Assembly (NCBI RefSeq): GCF_036421915.1
Contig: NZ_JAZGOM010000006.1
From: Georgenia_A wangjunii
GTDB lineage: Bacteria > Actinomycetota > Actinomycetes > Actinomycetales > Actinomycetaceae
Length of the DNA: 64,000 nt
Strand: one strand, 5' to 3'
The position numbers were made by a program, and so were the translations under genes. Below the pieces are notes generated by a model. It had not been told where the DNA came from. It did no database searches and saw only the letters and a program-made list of their open reading frames with translations. Positions 53,425 to 62,478 of the stretch are shown one piece after another. The number at the start of each line of letters is the position of its first letter. Position 1 is the first letter of the stretch.

Positions 53425-53591
53425 GCCGGCCGGCCCGGGGCGAGGGGCTGAGCGCGGCACCCGGCGCTCGGCGCGAGGCCCGCTGCGGCGCGCGGCGCGG
53501 GGCCCGGTGCCGCTCGCCGCCCGGGGCACGGTGCCGCGCGCCGCACGGGGCACGGGGCGACGCGCGGACGGCGCCGCTCGCCGTCATGCCG

Positions 53592-53636
53592 GTGCCCGTG
53601 CCCGAGGGCGTGCGCGTGCCCGGCAGGCACGGGCAC
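53592..53636. terminator. Hairpin in the gap between the two ABC operons
   Basis: GTGCCCGTGCC (53592-53602) and GGCACGGGCAC (53626-53636) pair perfectly around 23 bases. Confidence 0.4.
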
Positions 53637-53639
53637 GCA

Positions 53640-53676
53640 GGCACCCGGCGGGACCGCATCCGGCCCGCCGGGTGCC
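53640..53676 (-). terminator. Terminator of the oligopeptide ABC operon
   Basis: GGCACCCGGCGGG (53640-53652) and CCCGCCGGGTGCC (53664-53676) give a perfect 13-bp stem around 11 bases, about 55 bases after the operon's last stop codon. Confidence 0.6.
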
Positions 53677-53731
53677 ACCGCGCTGAGGTCCTGCACGCTC
53701 ATCGCCCTCTCGTCGGCACCCCGGAGCGCTG

Positions 53732-55513
53732 CTACTCCCGGGTGGAGGAGTCGAGCGGGCCGCTGCGGACGGTGCCGTCGAGGTTGAGCTCGGTGATCTC
53801 CTCGCCGAGGGCGGCGAGGAGCGCGTGCCGCTCCTCGCGCCGCCGGCGCTGCTCGCGCGGCTCCGGGACGGGGGCCGCGGCGAGGAGGCGCCGCGTGTAC
53901 TCCTCCTGCGGGTCCTGCAGGACCGCCGTGCGCTCCCCCTGCTCGACGATCTTCCCGTTCTGGAGGACGACGACGCGGTGGGCGAGGAGGTCGACGACGG
54001 CGAGGTCGTGGGAGACGAACAGGCACGCGAAGCGGTAGCGCTCCTGGAGCTCGGTGAACATCGCGAGCACGCTCGCCTGGACCGAGACGTCGAGCGCCGA
54101 CGTCGGCTCGTCCGCGACGAGGAGCTCCGGCTCGAGGGTGAGCGCGCGCGCGACGGACACGCGCTGGCGCTGGCCGCCGGAGAGCTCGTGCGGGTAGCGG
54201 TTGTAGACGCTGCGCGGGAGCTGGACGGCGTCGAGGAGCTCGTGGACCTTCTGCTGCCGGGACTTCTTGTCCCCGACCTTGTGGACCACCATCGGCTCGG
54301 AGATGACCTCACCGATGGGCAGGCGCGGGTTGAGGGAGGCGGCCGGGTCCTGGAAGATGACGCCGATGCGCCGGCGCAGCGCCTTGGCGTCCTTGCGGCC
54401 GAGCGCACCGAAGTCCTCGCCGAAGAGGTTGATCGTCCCGTCCGCGGCCGGGATGAGGCCGAGCGCGCACCGGCCGATCGTCGACTTGCCGGAGCCCGAC
54501 TCGCCCACGAGCCCGACGATCTCGCCCTGGTGGACGGAGAACGTCACGTCGTCGACGGCGCGGAACGGCGGCTTGCCGGCGCGCTGGTACTCGATGACGA
54601 GGTTCTTCATCTCGAGCGCCGGCACGGACGTCCGGTCGATGCGCTCGGTGGAGGTGTCCGCGGTGCCGAACTGGCCCGGGCCGCGCCCGAGGTGGGGCAC
54701 CGAGTCGAGCAGACGCTTCGTGTACGCGTGCTTCGGGCGGTTGAGGACCTCGTCGGCGGTGCCGGTCTCGACGATGTTGCCCTTGAACATGACGGCGACC
54801 CGGTCGGCCATGTCCGCCACGACGCCCATGTTGTGGGTGATGAGGAGGATGCCCGTGTCGAGCTTGTCCTTGAGCGAGCGCAGGAGGTCGAGGATGTCCG
54901 CCTGGACGGTGACGTCGAGGGCCGTCGTCGGCTCGTCAGCGATGATGACCTTGGGGTCGCAGCTGATGGCGATGGCGATGACGACGCGCTGGCGCTGCCC
55001 GCCGGAGAGCTCGTGCGGGTACTGCTTGATCCGCCGCTCGGGCTCGGGGATGCCGACCATGCGCAGGAGCTCGACCGCCCGCTGCTCGGCCTGACTCCCG
55101 TACGCGATGCCGTGGAGCTCGAGCGCCTCGGTGAGCTGGGTGCCGATCGTCAGGACGGGGTTGAGGGCCGTCATGGGCTCCTGGAAGACCATGGCGACGT
55201 CGTTGCCCCGCATCCGCCGCAGGCCACGCGTGTCGAGGTCGCCGACCGCCTTGTCCCCGACCGTGATGCGGCCGTTGATGCGGGCGTTCTTCGGCAGGAG
55301 GCCGAGCGCCGTCATCGACGTGACCGACTTGCCCGAGCCGGACTCGCCGACGAGGGCGAGCACCTCGCCGGGGCGCACGTCGAGGGAGATGCCCTTGACG
55401 GCGTGGACGGAACCGAACTCGGTCGCGAAACGGACGTCGAGGTCCGAGAACGTGAGGACGCGCTCGTCGCCGGTGCGCCCGGCGGGCCGCTCGGAGTTGA
55501 TGGCGGTGCTCAT
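53732..55513 (-). CDS. Peptide/nickel ABC transporter ATPase, DppD-DppF fusion
   Basis: 593 residues with two full ATPase units. First: GESGSGKSV (about 56-64), HELSGGQRQRVVIAIAIS, IIADEPTTALDVTVQ, HNMGVVADMADRVAVMFKG. Second: GESGSGKST (near 350), HELSGGQRQRVSVARAL, LVADEPTSALDVSVQ. Each ends in the oligopeptide-transporter segment (P-x-H-x-Y-T-x-x-L; KHAYTKRLL, QEEYTRRLL). It drives import by the two permeases upstream. Its ATG shares one base with their stop (TGATG). Confidence 0.93.
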   Translation of the reverse strand: MSTAINSERPAGRTGDERVLTFSDLDVRFATEFGSVHAVKGISLDVRPGEVLALVGESGSGKSVTSMTALGLLPKNARINGRITVGDKAVGDLDTRGLRRMRGNDVAMVFQEPMTALNPVLTIGTQLTEALELHGIAYGSQAEQRAVELLRMVGIPEPERRIKQYPHELSGGQRQRVVIAIAISCDPKVIIADEPTTALDVTVQADILDLLRSLKDKLDTGILLITHNMGVVADMADRVAVMFKGNIVETGTADEVLNRPKHAYTKRLLDSVPHLGRGPGQFGTADTSTERIDRTSVPALEMKNLVIEYQRAGKPPFRAVDDVTFSVHQGEIVGLVGESGSGKSTIGRCALGLIPAADGTINLFGEDFGALGRKDAKALRRRIGVIFQDPAASLNPRLPIGEVISEPMVVHKVGDKKSRQQKVHELLDAVQLPRSVYNRYPHELSGGQRQRVSVARALTLEPELLVADEPTSALDVSVQASVLAMFTELQERYRFACLFVSHDLAVVDLLAHRVVVLQNGKIVEQGERTAVLQDPQEEYTRRLLAAAPVPEPREQRRRREERHALLAALGEEITELNLDGTVRSGPLDSSTRE

Positions 55514-56532
55514 CAGTCCTTCTTCCTGTTCTGGCGGGGGTCGAACGCGTCTCGCAGGCCGTCCCCGATGAAGTTGACGCTCAGCGCGATGGCGAGGATG
55601 AAGATGCCGGGCCACCAGAACAGCCACGGGCGCGACGTGAAGGAGTTCTGGTACGTCGAGATGAGCACGCCCAACGACGTGTCCGGCGGGTTGACGCCGA
55701 AGCCGAGGAAGCTGAGCGAGGTCTCGAGGAGGATCGCGGCGGCGATGGACAGCGTCGCCGAGACGATGATCGTCCCGAGGGTGTTGGGCAGGATGTGCTT
55801 GACGATGATCCGCAGCGGGTGAGTGCCCACGGCGCGGGCCGCCGCGACGAACTCACGCTCGCGCAGCGAGAGCACCTCGCCGCGCACGAGGCGGGCGAGG
55901 CCCGTCCACGTGACGATGCCGAGCATGAACGCGAGCGCCCAGATGCCGCCACCGCTCATCTGGCCGAGGACGGCGGCGAGGACGAGCAGCGGGATGACGA
56001 TGAGCAGGTCGGTGAGCCGCATGAGGACGGACTCGACCCACCCGCGGAAGTAGCCGGCGAGCGCGCCGATCGCTGTGCCGATGATCGTCGAGACGATACC
56101 GACGACGAACGCGATGATGAGCGAGCGCTGGGTCCCGCGCATGACGAGCGCGAAGAAGTCCTTGCCGGCGTTGTCCTGGCCGAAGGGGTGCTCACCGATC
56201 TGGAAGGGCCACAGCGAGAGCGTCGGCCGCCCGCCGTCGACGACCGTGCCCGCGAGGGTGAAGCTGTGCTTCCACCAGCCCGGCAGCGGGCCCCACCCGA
56301 TCGAGGTGTAGGCGAGGATGGTGATGAAGACGAGCAGGGCGAGGGAGAGCATGGCCGCGCGGTGCCGCAGGAAGCGGCGCAGGACCAGCTGGCCCTGGGA
56401 GTAGGACTTCTCCGTCTTGCCCTCGAGGTCCTCCTCGACGCCGAGGGGGTCGACGTTCTGGACGCTCCCGTGGTCCATGCCCTGCATGGCCGGGATGGGG
56501 ACGATCTTCTCGGGCTTGTCGTTCTCACTCAT
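55513..56532 (-). CDS. Peptide ABC transporter permease, DppC type
   Basis: 339 residues. N-terminal ~45 cytosolic residues, six membrane helices and the EAA-type loop AARAVGTHPLRIIVKHILPN. An extracytoplasmic loop after helix 1 carries the usual HPFGQDNAGKDFF motif. Ends ...GDGLRDAFDPRQNRKKD. ATG 56532 has GGAGGA at seven bases. Second permease of the importer. Confidence 0.93.
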   Translation of the reverse strand: MSENDKPEKIVPIPAMQGMDHGSVQNVDPLGVEEDLEGKTEKSYSQGQLVLRRFLRHRAAMLSLALLVFITILAYTSIGWGPLPGWWKHSFTLAGTVVDGGRPTLSLWPFQIGEHPFGQDNAGKDFFALVMRGTQRSLIIAFVVGIVSTIIGTAIGALAGYFRGWVESVLMRLTDLLIVIPLLVLAAVLGQMSGGGIWALAFMLGIVTWTGLARLVRGEVLSLREREFVAAARAVGTHPLRIIVKHILPNTLGTIIVSATLSIAAAILLETSLSFLGFGVNPPDTSLGVLISTYQNSFTSRPWLFWWPGIFILAIALSVNFIGDGLRDAFDPRQNRKKD

Positions 56533-56583
56533 TGCTGTCCTCCTCGCGGCTGGCGGGCACGTGCACCGGGTACCTCACGGCCC

Positions 56584-58113
56584 TCACCGCCGGATCCGCG
56601 GGTCGAGGAAGGCGTAGGCGATGTCCGCCAGCATGTTCATGACGACGGCCGCGGTGCCGGTCACGAGGTAGAACGCCATGACGGGTGCGGGGTCGACCTG
56701 CTCGAGGCCCGTCCGGAACAGCTCGCCCATGCCCTTCCACCCGAAGACCGTCTCGGTGAGGACCGCACCGCCGATGAGGCCGGCGAAGTCGAAGGCGACG
56801 ATCGTCGTGATGGGGATGAGCGCGTTGCGGAAGGCGTGCTTGGTGATGACCGTGCGCTCCGACAGGCCCTTCGAGCGGGCGGTTCGCACGTAGTCCTGCT
56901 CGAGCACCTCGAGCATCGACGCCCGCGTGTACCGGGTGTAGCTCGCCACCGAGATGAGCGTGAGGAGCACCGTCGGCAGGATGAGCTGCGTCCCCTTGTC
57001 GAGGAACTCCTGCCAGAACGTCCCGTTGAAGTTGGGGGTCTCGGCACCGATCGTCGCGATGGGCCGGCCGTTGCGGATGACGTCGAGGTACCCGCCCCAT
57101 GCGGACAGCGCCTTGTCGGCGACGATGAGGCCGGTCATGATGACGCCGGTCCCGACCGAGACCCAGATGGCGAGGCGCCGGGAGTACCCGCCCCAGAAGA
57201 AGCCGCTGACGACGCCGACGAGGATGAGCAGGGCGAGCAGCCCGGCGAGGACGAGCCACGTCGGCTCGGCGAGGGCCCCGTTGAGCACGAGGTAGACGAC
57301 GACGCCCGCCGCGACGGTCGTGAGCGCGGCGTAGAGCACCTTGCGGTTGCCGAGCCCGGTCGAGAGCGACGTGAGGAGGACGGCCGCACCGGCGGCGGCG
57401 AGGACGACGACGCCGATGCCGATCGCGGGCTGGCGGTACCAGTTGACCGCGTCGAAGTAGAACATCGCGGCGAAGACGAGGAGGAACGCCCCTCCCCCGG
57501 TGAGGAGCCGCCGGCGGGCGTCGCCGCCGAGCATCCCTTGGACGACGAGGCCGACGACGACGGCGACGAGGAGGATCGTCAGCACAGACATGTCCGGCGA
57601 CGCGATCCAGTCGTTGAAGCGGATGGCGCCGTACTCCTTGAGGAGCACCGCGGCCCAGAACACGGGGAGGGAGAAGAACATGAACGCGAGGAACGTGACG
57701 ATGTAGTCGAAGCCCGAGTACTGGCGGATCGCCGTGAGGATGCCGAAGCCGATGCCGATGCCGATGACGATGGCGAGGATCGTCGAGAGGAGGACGAGCC
57801 GCAGGGTGGCGCTGGCGGCGTTGGCGAGCAGGCTCGACACGTCCACGCCGGCGCGGTTGACACCGAGGTCGCAGGCTCCGACGACGCACCTGCTCACACC
57901 GGCGAGCCAGCTGCCGTAGCGCTCGTACCACGGGTCGTCCAGGCGCATGGTGGTGATGCGCTGCGCGATGAGGTTGTCGCGGTTCTCGGACGTCGACTCC
58001 CGCAGGTCCTCGAGCGGGTCGCCCGAGTTGATCGTGAGGACGAACATGAGCAGCGAGCCGCCGAGCAGGATGAGGAACGAGATCCCCAGCCTGCGGAGAA
58101 TGAACTTGATCAC
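56584..58113 (-). CDS. Peptide ABC transporter permease, DppB type, enlarged
   Basis: 509 residues, about 170-190 more than a usual DppB. The N-terminus (VIKFILRRLGISFLILLGGSLLMFVL, cited as IKFILRRLGISF) and the C-terminal half (RYTRASMLEVLEQDYVRTARSKGLS, HAFRNALIPITT, YAFLDPRIRR; cited in part) are normal. Between about 180 and 335 is an insertion with four or five extra hydrophobic segments. GTG 58113 is chosen: AAGGG lies seven bases upstream and the conserved N-terminus follows. Separated from the binding-protein gene by a terminator-like hairpin. Confidence 0.9.
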   Translation of the reverse strand: MIKFILRRLGISFLILLGGSLLMFVLTINSGDPLEDLRESTSENRDNLIAQRITTMRLDDPWYERYGSWLAGVSRCVVGACDLGVNRAGVDVSSLLANAASATLRLVLLSTILAIVIGIGIGFGILTAIRQYSGFDYIVTFLAFMFFSLPVFWAAVLLKEYGAIRFNDWIASPDMSVLTILLVAVVVGLVVQGMLGGDARRRLLTGGGAFLLVFAAMFYFDAVNWYRQPAIGIGVVVLAAAGAAVLLTSLSTGLGNRKVLYAALTTVAAGVVVYLVLNGALAEPTWLVLAGLLALLILVGVVSGFFWGGYSRRLAIWVSVGTGVIMTGLIVADKALSAWGGYLDVIRNGRPIATIGAETPNFNGTFWQEFLDKGTQLILPTVLLTLISVASYTRYTRASMLEVLEQDYVRTARSKGLSERTVITKHAFRNALIPITTIVAFDFAGLIGGAVLTETVFGWKGMGELFRTGLEQVDPAPVMAFYLVTGTAAVVMNMLADIAYAFLDPRIRR

Positions 58114-58245
58114 GTAGTTACCCTTCAGAACTGGGCCAGCGCCCACCTGCGGTCGTCGATCACGAGACCTCACCGGCCGATCCGCACGAGGATCCTAAGC
58201 GTCCGCGACGGAAGCCGAGCACCAACGCCTTCGCACGGTACACGC

Positions 58246-58290
58246 GAGCCGGTGGGGCAGGAGGAGTCTTTCCTCCTGCCCCACCGGCTC
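58246..58290. terminator. Strong hairpin between binding-protein and permease genes (copy 1)
   Basis: A perfect 20-bp stem: arm 58246-58265 (GAGCCGGTGGGG...) and 58271-58290 around GTCTT. It would end many transcripts after the binding-protein gene, so the permeases and ATPase are made at a lower level. Confidence 0.75.
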
Positions 58291-58394
58291 ATGTGCGTGC
58301 TGCGCGGCTGCGCGGTGCCGGTCCCCGGGGNCGCACGAGGATCCTAAGCGTCCGCGACGGAAGCCGAGCACCAACGCCTTCGCACGGTACACGC

Positions 58395-58439
58395 GAGCCG
58401 GTGGGGCAGGAGGAGTCTTTCCTCCTGCCCCACCGGCTC
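58395..58439. terminator. Strong hairpin, copy 2 (probably the same hairpin duplicated by assembly)
   Basis: Identical to 58246-58290, in the second 148-base copy after the N. Confidence 0.6.
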
Positions 58440-58507
58440 ATGTGCGTGCTGCGCGGCTGCGCGGTGCCGGTCCCCGGGGCGCCTGGTCGGCGCCCCGGGG
58501 AGGCGGA

Positions 58508-60370
58508 TCACTCAGCCAGGAGCCACTGCTCGGCGTTCCACGCCACACCGTTCTGGGTGGCCGTGTGCCGGACGTTCTCCATCCCGGCGGTGTGCGCGAC
58601 GACACCGGGGTGGGCGAACAGCGGGATGCCGTACAGGGTGTCCCACAGCTCCCTCTCGATGACCTTGGTCTGCTCGAGGTGGACCTCCGGGTCGAGCGAC
58701 GCGGCGAGCGTGGCCCACGCCTCGTCGACCGTCGTGTTGGAGTAGCCGCCGTAGTTCTGCGGGTAGTCCGTCGAGTAGATGTTCTGGCCCGAGGCGATCT
58801 GGCCGGAACCGGCCCACGCGAACAGCGCGACCTCGTAGTCGCCGGCCGGGAGGGCGTTGGCGAAGAAGTCCGCGGTGCCGACGTCGGTGACGTTGAAGCC
58901 GACCTGGTCACAGCTCGACTTGATGATCTCGACCTCGCTGGTACGACGCGGGTTCGGCGCGGAGTAGCCGATGCGGACGTCGATCGGGGTCGCGATGCCG
59001 GACTCGGCGATGAGGCGCTCGGCCTCCTCGAGGTTGACCTCGTCGAAGCGACCGTCGTAGGACTCGCCGAGGATCTCGTCGTAGTTGTCCTGGAAGGGGA
59101 ACACCTCGCGGGCGTTCATGAGCTCCGCCTCGGGGTCGACCGGGGCGATGAGGTTGTCGACGATCTGCTGACGCGGCACGCAGTAGGCGAACGCCTCGCG
59201 CAGGGCCAGGCCACCCTCGTCCTCGGTGAACACGCCGTTGTTGAAGTTGAAGTCGAGGTGCTCCCACGTGAGCTCGGCGCCCGTCTGGACCTCGACCCCG
59301 TCGCCGAGCTGCTCGAGCTGCGGCAGCGTGTCGACCGTGGCCTGCGGCTCGATGACGTTGAGGTCACCGTTCTCCAGGGCCTGGGTGTGGGCGTCCGCCG
59401 CGAGGAAGCGGAAGGTGATCCGGTCGGTCGCGGCCGGGGTGCCCCAGTACTCGGGGTTGGCCTCGAGCGTGATCGACTGGCCGGCGGTCCAGCCGCCCTC
59501 CATGAGCTGGTAGCGGCCGCCCGAGGGCGCGATGGCCGGGTCGGGGAGCTCGCCCGGGTTGGAGAGCCAGCCCTCGTTCCAGAACTCGGCAGCCTGCGTG
59601 AGCAGCTCGACGTCCTGGTCGACGATCGCCTGGACGAGCTCCTCCTCCGTGACACCGATCTGGTCCGCCACGACGTGGGCGGGCAGGAGGTAGGCGCCGG
59701 TGACGAGCTTCCAGTCCGGGTACTTCTCGGCGTACTCGACCGTGAAGGTCTTCGCGTCGAAGCTGTCGGCCTGCGGGCCGTCCGGGACCTGCACGTTGGG
59801 GTAGTCCGGGCCGGAGACGTGGTTGAACACCGGGGCGGCCGGGTCGGGCGAGAGCCACTCGGGGTTCTGCGAGACCCACTCGAACATGAAGTCCGCGTAG
59901 TCGATGGCGTTGCCGTCGGACCACGTCGCGTCGTCGCTGACGGTGTACTCGATGACGAGGGGCTCGTCACCCTCGAGGCCCGAGACGACCTCGACCGAAC
60001 CGAACTCCGGGTTCTCGTGGATCGTGCCGTCCGTGCCGAAGTAGAAGAAGCCGTCGGGGCGGACGCGGTCCATGATGACGTTGTTGTACGTCGAGTAGGT
60101 GTCCGCCGTGAGGGTGTTGTACCCGGTCCACTCGTCCTGGCCGGTGGAGTAGAAGATCTCCCCGTCGGCCGTCTCGGTGATGTCGAGCTCTTCCTTGTCC
60201 GTGCCCTCGTAGGTCCCGGAGCTGCCGGACCCCGTGGTCTCCTCGCCGCTTGCGGTCGAGTCGCCGGTCGCGTCCCCGGTCGTGTCGTCGGGTGAGCTGG
60301 TGCACGCTGCGAGAACGAGCGCCCCCACTGCGACGACCGACGCGGCCTGAGCCGTACGCCTGATCTTCAA
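58508..60370 (-). CDS. Peptide-binding lipoprotein (SBP family 5)
   Basis: 620 residues. The TTG start at 60370 has AGGAGG four bases upstream. Signal: KIRRTAQ then hydrophobic core and lipobox LAAC with the lipidated Cys at 23, followed by a Ser/Thr/Asp-rich linker and the SBP_bac_5 fold (VRPDGFFYFGTDGTIHENPE, DDATWSDGNAIDYADFMFEW, SITLEANPEYWG, cited in part). Captures oligopeptides or similar outside the cell for the DppBCDF-type importer encoded next. It is first in the operon, with a large promoter region upstream. Confidence 0.93.
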   Translation of the reverse strand: MKIRRTAQAASVVAVGALVLAACTSSPDDTTGDATGDSTASGEETTGSGSSGTYEGTDKEELDITETADGEIFYSTGQDEWTGYNTLTADTYSTYNNVIMDRVRPDGFFYFGTDGTIHENPEFGSVEVVSGLEGDEPLVIEYTVSDDATWSDGNAIDYADFMFEWVSQNPEWLSPDPAAPVFNHVSGPDYPNVQVPDGPQADSFDAKTFTVEYAEKYPDWKLVTGAYLLPAHVVADQIGVTEEELVQAIVDQDVELLTQAAEFWNEGWLSNPGELPDPAIAPSGGRYQLMEGGWTAGQSITLEANPEYWGTPAATDRITFRFLAADAHTQALENGDLNVIEPQATVDTLPQLEQLGDGVEVQTGAELTWEHLDFNFNNGVFTEDEGGLALREAFAYCVPRQQIVDNLIAPVDPEAELMNAREVFPFQDNYDEILGESYDGRFDEVNLEEAERLIAESGIATPIDVRIGYSAPNPRRTSEVEIIKSSCDQVGFNVTDVGTADFFANALPAGDYEVALFAWAGSGQIASGQNIYSTDYPQNYGGYSNTTVDEAWATLAASLDPEVHLEQTKVIERELWDTLYGIPLFAHPGVVAHTAGMENVRHTATQNGVAWNAEQWLLAE

Positions 60371-60738
60371 TGTTCCTCCTGGATGCGAAAGACGCGCCCA
60401 CCAACCTGGTGAAGCCCGAGGCACCTGGGTCGCAGGTGCCGGTCAGCTGGTACGCGCCGAGTGCCGCCAACGTACACATGTCGGTGACGGGTATCCCATA
60501 GGCGAAATCCAACGGAAACCGGATCGTTATGGAGTTGAGACTGCGATCACACTACGTCTCACCATGTGGACGAATGTCGAGATGTCTCAACACCCGAAAC
60601 ATCAGCGACCCTTCCGCGCCGCGATCCTCCAACGCCCTTGTCGGAATCGTGCAACCGCGTTGTCGCGATCCTGCAGGCTCCCGTCGTGATCAGGCGGACG
60701 TTCGGGACTGGCCGGCTGACCCGCCCGCACACCGCCCG
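60371..60738. other. 368-base regulatory gap before the binding-protein gene
   Basis: Clearly less G/C-rich than its surroundings, as expected for a promoter region. It contains TGAGAC/GTCTCA arms (60536-60541, 60556-60561) and a direct repeat pair (GCGATCCT at 60621 and 60665; TTGTCG at 60638 and 60660). I could not fix a -35/-10 pair. No gene seen. Confidence 0.5.
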
Positions 60739-62478
60739 TCACGTCTCGCGAGAGTGCGGGACCTCCGGGCTGAGCTCGAGCGTCGCTCCCGGGATGGCCG
60801 CGAGGAGGTCGCGCGTGTACTGCTGGCGGGGGTTGTCGAAGACGTCGTCGGTGGTGGCGAGCTCGACGAGACGACCTTTCTCCATCACCGCCACGCGGTC
60901 GGCGATCTGGCGGACGACGGCGAGGTCATGGGTGATGAAGAGGTAGGTCAGCCCGAGCTCGGCCTGGAGGTCGTTGAGGAGCGTGAGCACCTGGGCCTGC
61001 ACGAGCACGTCGAGGGCCGAGACTGCCTCGTCACAGACGAGGAGGTCCGGGTTCAGTGCGAGCGCACGAGCAATCGCGACGCGCTGGCGCTGCCCGCCGG
61101 AGAGCTCGTTCGGGTAGCGGCGCATCGTCGAGCGCGGCAGGGACACGAGGTCGAGGAGCTCGGCCACGCGGGCGGCGCGCTGCCTCTTGCCGCCGGCCCC
61201 ATGCACGCGCAGCGGTTCCTCGACGGTCCGGAAGATCGAGTACATCGGGTCGAGCGAGCCGTAGGGGTCCTGGAAGATCGGCTGGACCTGCCGGCGGAAG
61301 TCGAACAGCTGCCTCTTGCCCAGCGACCCCACCTCGGTACCTTCGAAGATCACCCTCCCCTCCGTGGGCTCCAGGAGGTTGAGCATGATGTTGGCGACCG
61401 TGGACTTGCCCGAGCCGGACTCGCCCACGAGCGCCATCGTCGACCCGCGGGGAATCGCGAACGACACGTCGTCGACGGCCTTGAACTCCGTGCCGGTTCC
61501 AGGGACGGCACCGCGCAGGTTGAAGACCTTGGTCAGGTGCTGGACCTCGACGATGTCAGCGGCCCGCTCGAGCTGCTTCTCGTCGTGCGCGAGGAGCTCC
61601 TCGCTCTCCACCCCGCGCGCCTTGGCGCTCTGGATCCGTCGGGAGGCCAGGGACGGTGCGGAGGCAACGAGCCGCTGGGTGTAGGGGTGACGCGGCTCGG
61701 CCAGGATCTGCCTCGCGGGCCCGGACTCCACCACGCGCCCCTGGTGCATGACCACGAGGTGCTCGGCACGTTCCGCCGCCAGGGCGAGGTCGTGGGTGAT
61801 GAAGAGGACGGCGACGTGACGCTGTGAGGTCAGACGCGCGAGGTGGTCGAGGATCTGCCGCTGCACCGTGACGTCCAGGGCCGAGGTCGGCTCGTCGGCG
61901 ATGAGCAGCGCGGGCTGTCCCGCCAGGCCGATCCCGATGAGCGCGCGCTGACGCATGCCGCCCGAGAACTCGTGGGGATACTGCTTGGCGCGCCTGGCAG
62001 CGTCGGGCAGGCCCGCGTCCGCGAGGACCTTCTCGACCTCGGCCCTCGCTGAGCGGCCCCTCGCGATGCCGTTGGCGACCAGTGCCTCCTGCACCTGGAA
62101 GCCGATCTTCCAGACGGGGTTGAGGTTGGACATCGGGTCCTGGGGAACGAGCCCGATCTCCCGCCCACGAAGGTGCTCGATCTCCTTCCGGGAGGCCCCG
62201 ACCAGCTCCCGGCCGGCGAACCGGATGGAGCCGCCGGTGATGGTGCCTGTGCCGGGCAGCAGGTCGATGACGGCGTGGGCGGTGGTGGACTTGCCGGACC
62301 CGGACTCCCCCACGATGGCCACCGACTGCCCGGGGTAGACGGTGAGGTTCGCGCCGCGCACGGCCGGCACCATGCCGGTCGAGGAACGGAACGCCACCTC
62401 GAGGTCACGGATCTCCAGGAGCGGCTGGTTCGGGTCGACGGCTCGCCGAGGCGCCGTCGCCGTCAGGTCGTCGGTCAT
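60739..62478 (-). CDS. Peptide ABC transporter ATPase, DppD-DppF fusion (second system)
   Basis: 579 residues with two ATPase units: GESGSGKST near 56 and near 340, signatures HEFSGGMRQRALIGIGL (an M replaces Q, as in DppD-like units) and NELSGGQRQRVAIARAL, Walker B LLIADEPTSALD and LLVCDEAVSALD (Ala-Val in place of Pro-Thr). Oligopeptide segments RHPYTQRLV and RQQYTRDLL are present. ATG 62478 overlaps the permease stop (ATGA). Last gene of the second importer operon. Confidence 0.93.
   Translation of the reverse strand: MTDDLTATAPRRAVDPNQPLLEIRDLEVAFRSSTGMVPAVRGANLTVYPGQSVAIVGESGSGKSTTAHAVIDLLPGTGTITGGSIRFAGRELVGASRKEIEHLRGREIGLVPQDPMSNLNPVWKIGFQVQEALVANGIARGRSARAEVEKVLADAGLPDAARRAKQYPHEFSGGMRQRALIGIGLAGQPALLIADEPTSALDVTVQRQILDHLARLTSQRHVAVLFITHDLALAAERAEHLVVMHQGRVVESGPARQILAEPRHPYTQRLVASAPSLASRRIQSAKARGVESEELLAHDEKQLERAADIVEVQHLTKVFNLRGAVPGTGTEFKAVDDVSFAIPRGSTMALVGESGSGKSTVANIMLNLLEPTEGRVIFEGTEVGSLGKRQLFDFRRQVQPIFQDPYGSLDPMYSIFRTVEEPLRVHGAGGKRQRAARVAELLDLVSLPRSTMRRYPNELSGGQRQRVAIARALALNPDLLVCDEAVSALDVLVQAQVLTLLNDLQAELGLTYLFITHDLAVVRQIADRVAVMEKGRLVELATTDDVFDNPRQQYTRDLLAAIPGATLELSPEVPHSRET

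Larger units (their letters stand above)
53425..53731. other. 307-base intergenic region, G/C-rich with two hairpins
   Basis: Repeated GGGCACGGTGCCGCGCGCCGC-like strings (cited in part) at 53465-53560 and two hairpins listed next. No gene supported; it holds the promoter of the ABC operon and the end of the oligopeptide operon. Confidence 0.55.
58183..58479. other. 148-base sequence present twice around a single N: probable contig-overlap artefact
   Basis: 58183-58330 and 58332-58479 are identical; base 58331 is N. The true locus very likely has one copy. The gap 58114-58507 contains no gene beyond this. Confidence 0.85.

Noticed and set aside
53425..53553. N-terminal extension of the large FtsX permease
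   Set aside because: Pure Arg/Gly/Ala/Pro low complexity from a repetitive GC-rich tract; the ATG at 53424 begins just before the first membrane helix.
56584..58113. Frameshift or gene fusion in the enlarged DppB-type permease
   Set aside because: The frame is continuous, codon use is uniform and both ends are normal permease sequence, so an insertion is the simpler reading.
60536..60561. Third copy of the TGAGACCGCAC palindromic element
   Set aside because: Only six-base arms (TGAGAC/GTCTCA) and a 14-base spacer are shared; too weak to group with the two clear copies.
60371..60738. Riboswitch before the peptide-binding protein gene
   Set aside because: I looked for a multi-helix conserved core and saw only short repeats and six-base arms; no known class can be supported by eye.
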